This document shows positions 1-10,807 of a stretch of DNA of 64,000 bases, one piece after another (positions within the stretch are counted from its first letter, which is position 1; every line of letters starts with the position of its first letter). Under the pieces are notes generated by a model. It was not told the DNA's origin. It ran no database searches and saw only the letters and a list, made by a program, of their open reading frames with translations. The translations under genes were made by a program, and so were the position numbers. This stretch comes from Zygnema cylindricum. Its lineage: Eukaryota > Streptophyta > Zygnematophyceae > Zygnematales > Zygnemataceae. The DNA is taken from positions 168,909 through 232,908 of the forward strand of contig JBBHKE010001155.1 in NCBI GenBank assembly GCA_037447655.1, read 5' to 3'.

Positions 1-1308
1 AAATGCATGTTCTGGGAGGACTTTCTCCCCTTATCATCAAGCCTTGATTCTCTTAAAGGGGCTTCCTAGTGAATGTAAAGGAGCCTCAAATGACATGAAA
101 AAATTGTCTAAACCTCTTTGGAATTTTCAAACAGTAATAGAGTTCATCTTGTCAAAGAAACCACTCCGACAGTTTTAGGATCTGGAAAACGAGCTGTAGC
201 AGTCACGGCTCAATTTCAAAGGGAAAGTAGATATCAAGGGAACCAGTTTAATCCTCAGTTTGAGTAATGAGTTTGTTGTTATACTGATGGTCATTACTTC
301 AAACCTTGTTTTGTATATAAAAGCTTTTGAAACACGTATCTTCCGAAAAGGATGGAGACATCGCGGACCTCCCATTTCTTCAAGACTTTCGAATAAAAAT
401 GTTGGGTTTTCAGCGAAGGATATGGAATTGGAGAAGAAGAAGACTAAGGAACAAACACTTGATGTTACCAGTTTTCCAAAAACTGATGACAAATAATTCT
501 TTGCTCTTGCCAAACTCGACATGATGGAAGGAGAAAATGACCTCGGATGGATAATGGATTCCGACAGCTCTTCACACATGTCCTGGAATAAATCTTGGTT
601 TAAGGAGATGTCTTCTATTCCTTTACGTTAGATCTTTTATGCTTGTGGCTATGCTGTTGAATCAAATGCTAAAAAGAATATAGATCTTTACTGTGTGATA
701 GATGGAAAAGTTATTAAGAGAACTTTATATGATGACTTGTATGTTCCAAAGTTAAAGAAAAATCCCTTTTCTACGTCTGTAGCCGAAAGCAAAGGCTTTG
801 AGGTTCTCTAGAAAAATTGCTAGAAAATAGTGAGCAAGGATGGTAGAGTAGCTCAAGTTGGAACTAGAGACCTCATGGACCTGGCTAATAAAATTGATTT
901 TGCTTACTCCAGTGTCCTATCTGATGATGTTATGTGGCATAAAAGGCTTGGTCATGTGCATCATGAGAGACTTATTAAGATGATAAACCATAATATGATA
1001 GAGGGAGTCAAGCTTGGTCAAAAACAGTCTCATGTTTGTGATGGTTGTGCTCTCATAAAGTTTATGATCACCGAGCAGCATATCTCCTTAGTATTATTCA
1101 CTCTGATGTCTCGGCCCTTCAAAAGTTCTCTCTCTTAGTGGCAGCCGCTACCTTGTCACCTTTACAGATGACTACTCACGGTACAGTCATCTTTACTTCA
1201 TGAAAGAGAATAAAGAAGTCTTCACTCACTTTCAGCACTACAAAATTTGGGCGGAGAAACTTCACGGCAGATCTATTCTTGCTTTGCAGACGGATAATGG
1301 AGGAGAAT
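1..1308 (+). pseudogene. Element A: copia gag-pol fragment (gag end to mid-integrase), 5' part
   Basis: This is the left half of an old Ty1/copia polyprotein cut by element B. Reading through several frames shows, in order, a gag tail, a decayed zinc knuckle near 275-315 (ending GHYFKPC), a protease region near 545-590 where the catalytic D-S-G has become D-S-D, and a pre-integrase zinc-binding domain near 925-1065 (MWHKRLGH followed by CDGC). The start of the integrase core lies near 1130-1308 and ends in the second catalytic aspartate motif DNGGE. There are many stops and frameshifts. The integrase resumes at 7745 after B. The window begins inside this copy, so its LTR is not visible. It resembles element D more than C. 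Confidence 0.85.
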
Positions 1309-2368
1309 AGTAGAAATTGATGGTTCTTATAGTATTTTTTAGGTGTAAATTAAAGTGCAGAAAAAGAAGCCGAGGCAGTCTGTCTCTAACTTCTCTCTCC
1401 AACTCCCATACTTGTTGCAGTCACTGAGAAGTTGGAAAGGAAGCTAGTGCCATGGCTCCCTGTGCTATCCAAAGATGTATAAGGTATGAAAGTAGTTGAT
1501 TTACTAAAAGGATAGCTGTCGGTGACAAGATTAGATTTTGGTACCAACGGATAGGTAATGCCGCCGGTAGTCGGTAACCTCATCCATTTAGTCTAAGATT
1601 AGTGGTAGATGATATAGGGTTTGATAAATATATAAACGTTAACATATAGGCTAATTCATTTAACTTTAACTATATACGGAATACATAGAGTGAGTTATGA
1701 AAAGTACGGATTACGAGTACAGAGAAGAAATAAGTACCGCGCATTTGTTTCGATAGCGAACCAAATACATCGCAAATATTTATGACGGTTATGATTGAAA
1801 TCGGCATTCAATCAGACAGCCGGAATGAATGCCGAGATCACAGAAGAAAATTTCGGCGGTTTATGGTTGCCAAAACATGGGATGACACGTGGCACTTTGA
1901 CATTGGATTTCGACATCGCGAAGGATTACGGAAACGAATCCAGATAAGACATGTGTTGATATTTTGGTCATGTCGTACAATGTTCGTTAATAAAATACAC
2001 CAGCTGCTGTACCTTTCTATACAGTATAGTAATATGATTGGTGTCGTACTTCAGAAATAAATTTTTAGTGAGAGATAGGATTAGAAAAATATGGTAGATA
2101 GGACCCTCTCTCCTAGATAGCTTTTGTACAAAAGGTCAACTTTGACCCTCCATAACTTACTGCTCAGGGGAGTCTTGCCTTCAGAGGAAAAAAAAATCAT
2201 TTTGCTCTCGACTCAGGGGAGTCTTGCCTTCATAGGGGTGCAGGTGGTCAGAGTTTTTGTCTGCCAAGGTGGCAGTTGTTTTTGCTGAAACACAAAGGGG
2301 TCAAGGTTATCCTAGAGCCTTCTTCCAAGCTAACCCTTTAGAGGACCTATGGAAGTCTCAGAATTGCA
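1309..2368 (+). repeat. 5' LTR of element B
   Basis: About 1060 bp, matching 6686-7744. It starts at AGTAGAAATTG (TGTAGAAATTG in the 3' copy) and ends GAATTGCA directly before the PBS. It carries the module GTCACTGA then GCCATGG near 1420-1455, GTAC repeats near 1970-2055, and the U5 hairpin region near 2155-2235. The gag start codon (2349) lies inside it. Confidence 0.88.
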
Positions 2369-5300
2369 GATTATGGGCCAACCCTCTAGGTGACCCATTT
2401 TTAATGGAACTGGTTTCATATACTGGGAAAGTATGATGACAGGAGCTCTATGCGAGAAAAGGTTTTGGGGGATAGTGAGTGGACGAGTGGGGGGTCCATC
2501 AAGTCTTGGAATCCCTCCAGGGTTTGGAGGAAGCAGATTCACAAGGAAAGCATATCCATCTTCAACAGAGGAGACAAAAAAGGAGAGGTAGTGGACAAAG
2601 GAACGGAGAACGAGATGACCACATCTCTAGCAATTGGTTCGGCATTCATGTCACCTTTTTCGAGGAACGAGGAGAATCATACTGATACCTAGGACTTCGA
2701 CAATATGGCGGCAAAGCACTTAATCCTCCGCCATGTTACTCAAGAACTTGCATGTCCTCATTTGCAGGTAGAAAGGGCATCCCATATTTGGAAGGCTCTC
2801 ATAGAGATGTACCAAAGTGGTATGATTCAGCAACAACAGTTGGCGGATTAGAAAATTAAAAACTATGTATACAAAGGGGGTAAGATGTTAGATTTTTGCA
2901 ATGAGCTAGCTTTACTTTTCATAGAGCTAGAGAGTGCTAGAAAATATTTTAGTGAAAAAGAATAAGGTTAATTGTCTACTAGTGAAGTTACCCAAGGAGT
3001 TGAAGAACATAGTCAACCGTGTGCAGGACTTGTCGGACTCAAGGTGGATATGGAACTAAGTGGTAGGGATGATTCTCGATCGGGAGAATAAGATTGAGAT
3101 CCGAAGGGGAGGAAATAGTGGGCAAGCCCTGGCACCTGGGACCGATTGAAGGAACAAGGATTCTTGGAGACAGGTCAAAAATTACGGAGGGGGGGAGCAG
3201 AAAAATCAGACTGACGAGTTTGGACCAAGGGCTCCCAAGGGTTTATGTCATTTGTGTAAAAAACCAGGGCACTATATGGCGAAGTGCTCTAAGCTAACTG
3301 AGTTTTGATTAAAATAGGGGCAGACTGGTAGAACCCCGAGAGGAAAGAAAAAAGCCCTTGTGACACAAGTACATGAGGTGGAATCCGAAGAAGAGGACGA
3401 CGAGCTCCAATTGGATGAGGAGTTGGAAGCGACAAATGAGGTAGAAATTCCACGAAAGCATAAATATGCTTTCAGTGGATTAAAAGGTGAAGCAAGCTAG
3501 ATTGTAGATTCAGGTGCCTCCATGCACATGTGTAAAGATAAACACCTGTTCACTAAGATAAGAAAGATTTCTACAGTAGAGATAGAGTACGGGGATGAAA
3601 GGATAGTTACTACTACTCTTGTAGGATCGGTGTAGGATCGGTACGTCTGAAAGTGTTAGTAGAAAAAAAGACATCCATAGTTACATTCTCTAATGTATTG
3701 TTTATTCCGGAGCTGAAAAAAAACCTCATGTCTACTTCTATATTAGATGATAAGGGTTTTGATACTTGAACTAGGAAAGGAGTCTTTATTGCTAATTTTG
3801 AGGAGGAAATCTATTTCACTCCTGAAAAATGTAGCTAAGGGATGTTTAGGATTATTTTAAGCAATGAAAAGAAGAAACTTTATTATGCTCGTGTTCATAA
3901 TATAATGATATGGCATGAGAGGTTTGGGAATAAAAATCTAGATAAGCTAAGAGAGATGAGAAAGATAGGAGTGGTAAAAGGGATTCAGTTCGGTGAGAGT
4001 GAGAATCTAAGTGATTTTAGTAGAATTCTCAAAGTCAAGCACAAAGATTACACTTTCCCAAAACAACCACCTATAAGGGAGAAAAGATTCTAGATTTAGT
4101 ACACACAGATATTTGGGGACCAACCAAAGTGCCCTCACCTGGGGGGAAGAGATTTATGATGACGATCATTGATGATTGGTCTACGTATTCCAGGGTTTAT
4201 TGTTTGAAAAACAGGTCAAAAGCTCAAGATTTATTTAGACAATATAAAGCATGGAGCGAAAAACTCCATGAAACTCCAATCAAGAGAGTAAGGAGTGAGA
4301 ATAGTGAAGAGTTTTCTTCTAACCAGTTTGAGGATTTTTTGAGGGAAGATGGAGTTCAACACCAAAAGACAGTTCCTGAAAACCTGGAACAGAATGGGGT
4401 AACTGAACGATTAAATAGGACACTAAGTGAGAATGCTAAAAGTGTGTTGTCGGATAAGAAGATAGGAAAAAAGTTTTGGGCAGAAGCAATGAACTGTGCT
4501 AATTAACTCAAAAATAGAGTTCTTACCTCAACTATAAAAGGTCAAACACCTTATGAGAGATGAACCGACCGAAAACCACTTAAAGGTTTTCGGTAGTCAA
4601 GTATTTAGTCTAGATACATATTGGTCTAATTGGAAGCTAGATCCTAAAGGAAAACCGGGATACTTATTAGGATATGATGAGGATGTTAAAGGATATAGAG
4701 TTTACAATCTAAAAAGGAAAGATATAATCTTAGTAAAGCATCTAGTAGTTATGGATGAAGGAAAGTCTGTGGATCCCTTCAAGTATACAAAGTGAGTAAA
4801 AATCAGATTTGAGTCAAAAAATTCCGATGACTTTCAGCTTCCTAACTATCCAGGTTTTAGAGAAGATGACATTATTGCAGGTTCAAATCAGATCGAAAAG
4901 GACTTGGTTGCGGAAACTCCAGTGACAATACCCGAAGCGAAAGACGTGGTGGAAAATGATTCGGAATCAAGGGATAGGGGAGAAGCTGAGATTGTTCGAA
5001 AGAACCCACGAGAACCATCTATTCCAGCCACAGTTTTTGAGGGGGGAAGGAGAAGTAGCAAAAGATTGCAAGAAAGACATGTTAAAAACAAGGTAACAAA
5101 ACTTTCTCATCAAGATGAACCTCAAAATTATGGAGAGGCGATGACTTTTCCAGAAACGAACCGGTGGAAGACAGCCATCAATGAGAAGATGGCCTCAATT
5201 ATGGCAGCCAATACTTGGGAGCTGGTGGATTGTCCACCTAAACGAAAACCAATCGGTTGTAAGTGGGTTTTCAAATTAAAATTAAACCCGGATAATACCA

Positions 5301-6672
5301 TTTTGCGTTACAAAGCTTGATTAGTGGCAAAAGGATTTACACAGAAAGAAGGAATCGACTACAAGGAAACCTTTGCCCCGGTCGTCAGATTTCCCTCAAT
5401 CCGCTTACATCTCAGTCTGGCAGCAGCGGAAGACATGGAGGTGCACCAGATGGACATCAAGACAACCTTTTTGCATGGAGAATTGGAAGAGGATATCTTC
5501 ATGCGACAACCCGAAGGACTTGTGGAGGAAGGAGAGGAGAGTATGGTATGTCGGCTGATTAAATCACTTTATGGTTTGAAACACACGCCTTGATAGTGGA
5601 ATAAGAAGCTTGATGAGTTTCGTACCGATCACGGATATATCAAGATCAGCTCAGATCGCTCAATTTATGTTTTTGAAGATGAGGAAGGTGTTATATTTAT
5701 TGCAATTTATGTTGATGATTTGTTTTTTTTTAAATAATCAATGGAAAAAATTAATAAAATGAAAACCGATCTTAAGGGGAGATTTGAAATAAAGGATATG
5801 GGGGAAGCAAAATATATTTTGGGAATTGAAGTAGACAGAGACCGAGAAGAAATGATTATAAGATTGACTCAAAAAAAAACAATAGGGAACACGCTGGAAA
5901 AATTTAAGATGGATAAAGGCAATAGTTGTACATTTCCAATGGAGTTAAAGAAGGGAAGTGAGGGGAGTGAGGAAGAAGAAGTCATAGTCTTACACGAAGA
6001 ATTAAGTCCTGAAGAACAGAAGTTCATGTAGACTGTTCCTTACAAGCAAGTAGTGGGAAACCTAATCTAGCTGCGGCTGTAGGAGTGTTGAGTAGAAGTC
6101 TAAATGCTACCACTAAGAAGGATAAGGAAGCAGCTAAGAGAGACCTTAGATTTGATATGAACTAGGGATATATGGTTGCATTTCGGTGAGGAGAATATTG
6201 ACATCACTACTTGGAGTGATGCTAGTTATGGTGATGCTCCGATAACGAGATGTACTTCTGGATATGTATTATATGTGGGTGAATGGGCTTGCTGTTGGAG
6301 TAGCAAACCGCAATAGGTTATTGCTCAGTCCACCATGGAGGCTCAGTATATGGCCTCTTGCTCTGCTATTAAAGAATTGATGTGGGTCAAGTTATTACTT
6401 GGTGAGCTTGGTCACCTTAAGAGTGGTGTGCTGAATTTTTTTGTGATAATCAGGAAGCGATCCCTATTTCTGCCAATCCTAAACATCATTCTGAAGCGAA
6501 ACACATGGAAATTAGACTTAGCTTTGTTAGAGGGAAAGTAGAAAACAAAAAAATAAGTTTATAGTACTAACCAGATAGCGAGATGATAGCAGATATGATG
6601 ACCAAACCTGTGCCTTCCCCTAAGCTAATTTTCTCCAGGGAAAAGTGTGGTCTGAAATTAAAGAGTGACTAG
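2349..6672 (+). pseudogene. Element B gag-pol polyprotein, broken
   Basis: Collinear with the intact polyprotein of element C but carrying many stops and frameshifts. The start ATG at 2349 lies in the LTR, and a stop appears within 15 codons. Recognisable parts are gag (about 2390-3240), the zinc knuckle ending GHYMAKC (about 3240-3290), the protease motif VDSGASMHMC (about 3500-3535) and the pre-integrase domain (about 3890-4060). The integrase core (about 4095-4500), RT (about 5140-5730, with YVDD readable) and RNase H (about 6200-6640) follow. The stop codon TAG at 6670 is followed by the polypurine tract AAAATAAGGGGAG (6673-6685). No enzyme can be made from it. Confidence 0.88.
2369..2383 (+). 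other. PBS of element B (tRNA-iMet anticodon-arm type, decayed)
   Basis: The sequence GATTATGGGCCAACC abuts the 5' LTR. It matches the window consensus GGTTATGGGCCCACC at 13 of 15 positions. The consensus is complementary to the anticodon arm of plant initiator tRNA-Met, not to the 3' acceptor end. Confidence 0.7.
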
Positions 6673-6685
6673 AAAATAAGGGGAG

Positions 6686-7744
6686 TGTAGAAATTGATAG
6701 TTTTTATAGTATTTTTTAGGTGTAAAATAAAGTGCAAAAAAAGAAGCCGAGGCAGTGTGTCTTTAACTTCTATCTCGAACTCCCACACTTGTTGCAGTCA
6801 CTGAGAAGTTGGAGAGGAAGCTAGTGCCATGGCTCCCTATGCTATCCAAAGATTTATAGGGTAGGAAAGTAGTTGATTTACTAAAAGGATACTTGTCGAT
6901 TACAAGATTAGATTTTGGTACCTACGGATAGGTAATGCCGCCGGTAGCCGGTAACCTCGTCCATTTAGTCTAAGATTAGTGGTAGATGATATAGGGTTTA
7001 ATAAATATATAAACGTTAACATATAGGCTAATTCATTTTACCTCAACTATATACGGGATACATAGAGTCAGTTATGATAAGTACGGATTACAAGTATAGA
7101 GAAGAAATAAGTACCGCGCATTTGTTTCGATAGCGAAACAAATACATCACAAATATTTATGACGACTATGATTGAAATCGACATTTAATCGGACGGCCGG
7201 AAAGAATGCTGAGATCGCGGAAGAAGTTTTTGGCATTAAATGGTCGCCGCCACATCGAATGATATGTGGCACCACAAAATTGGATTTCGGCATCCTCAAG
7301 AATTACGGAAACAAATCCAGATAAGACACGTGTCTACATTTTGGTCATGTCGAACAATGTTCGTACATAAAGTACAGCGACAGCTGTACCTTTATGTACA
7401 GTACAGTATAATGATTTGTGCCGTACGTAAGTAGATAGAGTTTTATAGAGAGATAGGACTTAGAAAAATTTGGTAGATAGGACCCTCTCTCCGAGAGAGC
7501 TTCTGTACAAAAGGTCAACTTTATCCCTTCATAACTTACTGCTCAAGGGAGCAAATTCAAAGAAAAAAAAAATATTTTTGCTATCAACTCGGGGGAGTCT
7601 TGCCTTTGCAGGGCTGCACGTGGTTAGAGCTTTTGTTTGCCAGGGTAGTAGTTATTCTTCTTGAAACAAGAAGGGGTCAGGGTTATCCTAGAGGCTTCTT
7701 GCAAGCTGTCCATTCTGAGGACTTATGGAGGTCTCAAAATTGCA
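6686..7744 (+). repeat. 3' LTR of element B
   Basis: 1059 bp, TGTAGAAATT to AAATTGCA, the direct partner of 1309-2368. It follows the polypurine tract without a gap. Element A reading resumes at 7745. Confidence 0.88.
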
Positions 7745-7921
7745 TCTTATCCTTTTGATAATTTTTTGAAAAAAAATGGCTTCTCTTGTGAACTTACTGA
7801 TTTGTACACAACGGAACAAAATGGAATGGTTGAGGGAGTCAATTGATTTTTGATTCAATGTGCTTACTCTATGATGGCCGATAAAGGTGTGGATCCAAAA
7901 AGGTAAAGGTGGGAGGAAGCT
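7745..7921 (+). pseudogene. Element A: integrase 3' fragment
   Basis: Continuation of the integrase of A after element B. It reads through the region after DNGGE, and the motif TEQNGMVEGVN corresponds to the third catalytic position (EQNGVAERLN in element C). It ends at WEEAC, where an LTR scrap begins at 7922. A TGA follows the VEGVN motif and further stops are present. Confidence 0.75.
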
Positions 7922-8256
7922 TGCAATTCTGTGTCCTCCATTGGACTACAGAATATTGGAAGCCTCTAGATAGTATTTAACTATCCCACTTTAAGCCACG
8001 ACCACTGCTATCCTAAAAGGCAAACTGACAATTTGACTGCACCCCTATGCAGCCTGGACTCCCTTGAGTCCGTAGCAAAAAGAATTACTGAAAACGGCCA
8101 ACCAGCCGATAAGTTATGATGCATTGAAAATGACAATTTGTACAAACTCTCAAAGGGAGAGGTGACTACCTACCAATATTTTTCTAAGTCCTGACTCCTA
8201 ATAACTTCAATCTACTGAAGTACGGACCAATCAAATTACTGTACCGTACCAAAAAG
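7922..8256 (-). repeat. Truncated copia LTR (3' end outward), left arm of inverted pair
   Basis: Reads as the reverse complement of a copia LTR. It starts TGCAATTCTGTG, has the U5 palindrome GACTCCCTTGAGTC near 8058 and reaches the GTAC/CCAAT promoter part near 8220-8245, where it runs into the assembly gap. Positions 8441-8647 are an inverted copy of its first ~210 bases. No element body is attached. Confidence 0.7.
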
Positions 8257-8266
8257 NNNNNNNNNN
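8257..8266. other. Assembly gap (10 N)
   Basis: Ten undetermined bases. They lie between inverted LTR fragments, a common place for an assembly to break, so local order and orientation are uncertain. Confidence 0.99.
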
Positions 8267-8440
8267 TGAGTCTCATCCGTGGAACGATCTTCGGAGATCC
8301 TATTGGAGTCAAGAAATTCGAAACAAACTTATAACGATCAGGGTGTTAGCAATATTCAAACAAAGCTTAAAGAACTGAGGTTATCCTAGAGGCTTCTAGC
8401 AAGGTGCCTACTCTGAGTACCTATGGACGTCTGAGAGTTG
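8267..8440 (+). repeat. Short unassigned stretch, then LTR 3' end of B/C type
   Basis: 8267-8372 matches nothing else I recognise in the window. 8373-8440 is the last ~68 bases of a B/C-type LTR in forward orientation (ATCCTAGAGGCTTC to GAGAGTTGCA). It is not followed by a PBS. Confidence 0.55.
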
Positions 8441-8647
8441 CACACTACCTTATAACTTATCGGTTGGTTGGCCGTTTTCAGTGATTCTTTTTTCTACGGA
8501 CTCAGGGGAGTCTAAGCTGCATAGTGGTGTTGTTAGACTATGATTGTTTTTGCTAGGGGAGCAGTGATTGTGGCTGAAAGTGGGCTAGTTAAAAACTATC
8601 TAGAGGCTTCATGAATTCTGTAGTCCAATGGTGGACACAAAATTGCA
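8441..8647 (+). repeat. LTR fragment, right arm of inverted pair
   Basis: Forward-oriented LTR 3' end containing the U5 hairpin GACTCAGGGGAGTC near 8497 and ending AAATTGCA. It is the inverse of 7922-8131 with visible substitutions. It is not followed by a PBS, so it is a stranded fragment rather than the start of an element. Confidence 0.65.
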
Positions 8648-9727
8648 TCATGTTATGTCACTCATCAAGACTCCTCGAATTTCGTCAAAGAATCCTAGAC
8701 GTCCAAAATTTATCATCGTGTGATTGAAGCGATTTTGCGTCCCTCCTACTTGAAAAATAACGACGGCCTTTGTCGAAATTCCGTCACTCTTATTTAGCAT
8801 CGTTGATGTTGCGCTGCTTGCTCTCAAAGTCCACTTGACGAAACAACGTTGTATCATCAAATATTTTCCGTACCGCGACCACGTCTTATGTCATAAATGC
8901 GTCACATTATGTATCGAACGGGCAACATACTTTTACAACATTTCAAATATTCGAATCGGATGGCTCTGCGATCCACCTTCCATTTCTCAACGCCCTCCGC
9001 GCCACTCAATTTGTCCCTCATGTCCCCATAATTTTATTTGTACATTTACTCCCTAAATCCGCAAATTCATTCGAACTTCCATTCGAATCACCACATTACT
9101 TCAGGTAACTAATTACGCACGCGAATGTTGCGTGCGCACAAAACTAACTTTTCAAAACAACAAGTATTACAATGCCTTGTGGGGGTAAAAGCGTGTTACG
9201 ATAGCTAGTTGACAGTTTAGAGGGTTGGTGCGTGGATTGGGTTTCATTAGACCCAATTGTATTGAGCACCTCCATTTCCCAACTTTTTTTGTTTGTAATC
9301 TAGTTGTGAGTGGCCTTGCGCTTTTTGTAATTGCCTCGAGTGGGATTTATTGCTTAGATCTGGCTGTCGGAGGCTCTAGATAGTTGTCTTTTTCTTTGTT
9401 TTGTCATAGATCATCACCTTAGTGTGCTTAGATATCAATTTTTCTACCTTTATAGATCAGGTGTTTCGGCCTTGCCAACTTGTTTGCAAGGTAAAAGGTT
9501 TTAGTAACGCGGCTGTTAGATAGATCTCCTCATCGAGGCCTTCATAACGACTTAACGGTTTGTTTGATACGCATGGCTTAGTTCTCACTTGTTGCATTTC
9601 GGATAGACTGTTTTCATTACTCTATTGTATTTGTTTCCATTTTCCTTTTACGCCCAGCGATTCGAACAATTTGAATCTTCGTTCCGAGTCTACCCGTAGT
9701 GGTGTCGCTTTTCGTCCATCACCTGTA
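8648..9727 (+). other. Non-copia stretch, probably the 5' part of retroelement G (LTR or leader)
   Basis: About 1.1 kb with no copia similarity and no convincing ORF. It is T-rich after about 9230. The E insertion divides it from 16211, since the near-duplicated pentamers CTGTA (9723-9727) and CTATA (16211-16215) flank E. It therefore continues directly into the G gag region. An LTR or untranslated leader of G is the simplest reading. Its left limit is set only by the LTR fragment ending at 8647. Confidence 0.4.
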
Positions 9728-10794
9728 TGCAACTCTTAAACCTCCATAGGTCCTCAGAATGGACAGCTTGCAAGAAGCCTCTAGGATAACCCTAACCCCT
9801 TTGTGTTTCAACAAGAAAAATTACCACCCTAGCAAACAAAAACTTTGACCACCTCCAACTTTGTGAAGGCAAGACTCCCTTGAGTCAATAGAAAAAAAAA
9901 TCTTTGAATTTGCTCATCTGAGCAGTTAGTTATGGAGAGTCAAAGTTGACCTTTTTATACAGAAGCTCTCTAGGAGAGAGGGTCCTATCTTACAATTTTT
10001 TCTAAGTCCTATATCTCTTTAAAACTCTATCTACTGATGTATGGCACCAATCATATCGCACTTGCGTACACAAAAGTACAGGTGTCGGTGTACTTTATGT
10101 ATGGATATTTTACGACATGGCCTAAATAGCAACACGTGTTATATCCGGATTCGCTTCCTTAATCCCCGGAGATGCCGCGATCCAATGTCATTCTACTACG
10201 TGTCATCTGATGTGGCGATGTCCAAAAACTGTTGAAATCCTCTTCCGCGATCTTGGAATTCATTAACGCCGTCCGATTAAATGCAGATTTAATCATAGCC
10301 GGAATAAATACCTGCGCGATATTCGTTTCGCTATCGAAACAAATGCGCGGTAATTGTTTTTTGTCTGTACCTTAATCCATTCTTTTACATAACCAAACCT
10401 ATGTATCCTGTAAATAGTTTCGGTTAAATGAATTTATCAGCGTACTAATGTTTATTTAATTATCAAACATTATGTAATCTAACACTAGTCATAGATTAAA
10501 TAAAAGGTACCGCCTACCAACGACTTAGACGGGCGGTAGATACCAGGATGAAATCCTGGATCCGACAGGTCTACTTTTAGTAAATAAACTAATTTACTAC
10601 CGTAAATCAACAAATCTACTACCCGTAAATCTCAAGATAGCATAGGCAGCCATGGCTCTAACTTCCTCTCTGACTTTCAGTGACTGCAACAAGTGTGGGA
10701 GTTGAAGAGAGAAGTAAGAGGCATACTGCCTTGGCTTCTTTTCTGCATTTTATTTTAGACCTAAAAAATACTAAAAGAACCTTCAATTTCTGCA
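9728..10794 (-). repeat. 3' LTR of element E
   Basis: Read on the + strand it runs TGCAACTCTT to AATTTCTGCA, 1067 bp. It contains the T-arm-like hairpin CCAGGATGAAATCCTGG at 10543-10559 and the conserved GCCATGGCT near 10650. Confidence 0.86.
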
Positions 10795-10807
10795 CTCCCC
10801 TTATTTT

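Larger units (their letters stand above)
1309..7744 (+). mobile_element. Element B: full-length but decayed Ty1/copia retrotransposon
   Basis: B is bounded by two direct LTRs (1309-2368 and 6686-7744) around about 4.3 kb of copia polyprotein. It sits inside the integrase of element A, whose reading resumes immediately after 7744. I find no convincing target duplication (AGAAT on the left, TCTTA on the right), and the first base of the 5' LTR is altered (AG for TG). By eye the LTRs differ at roughly 8% of positions in the stretch compared, so this is an older insertion than C or H. Confidence 0.9.

Noticed and set aside
8835-9056. 73-codon + strand frame in the non-copia stretch
   Set aside because: Composition and length fit chance; no motif, and the surrounding region has dense stops in all frames.
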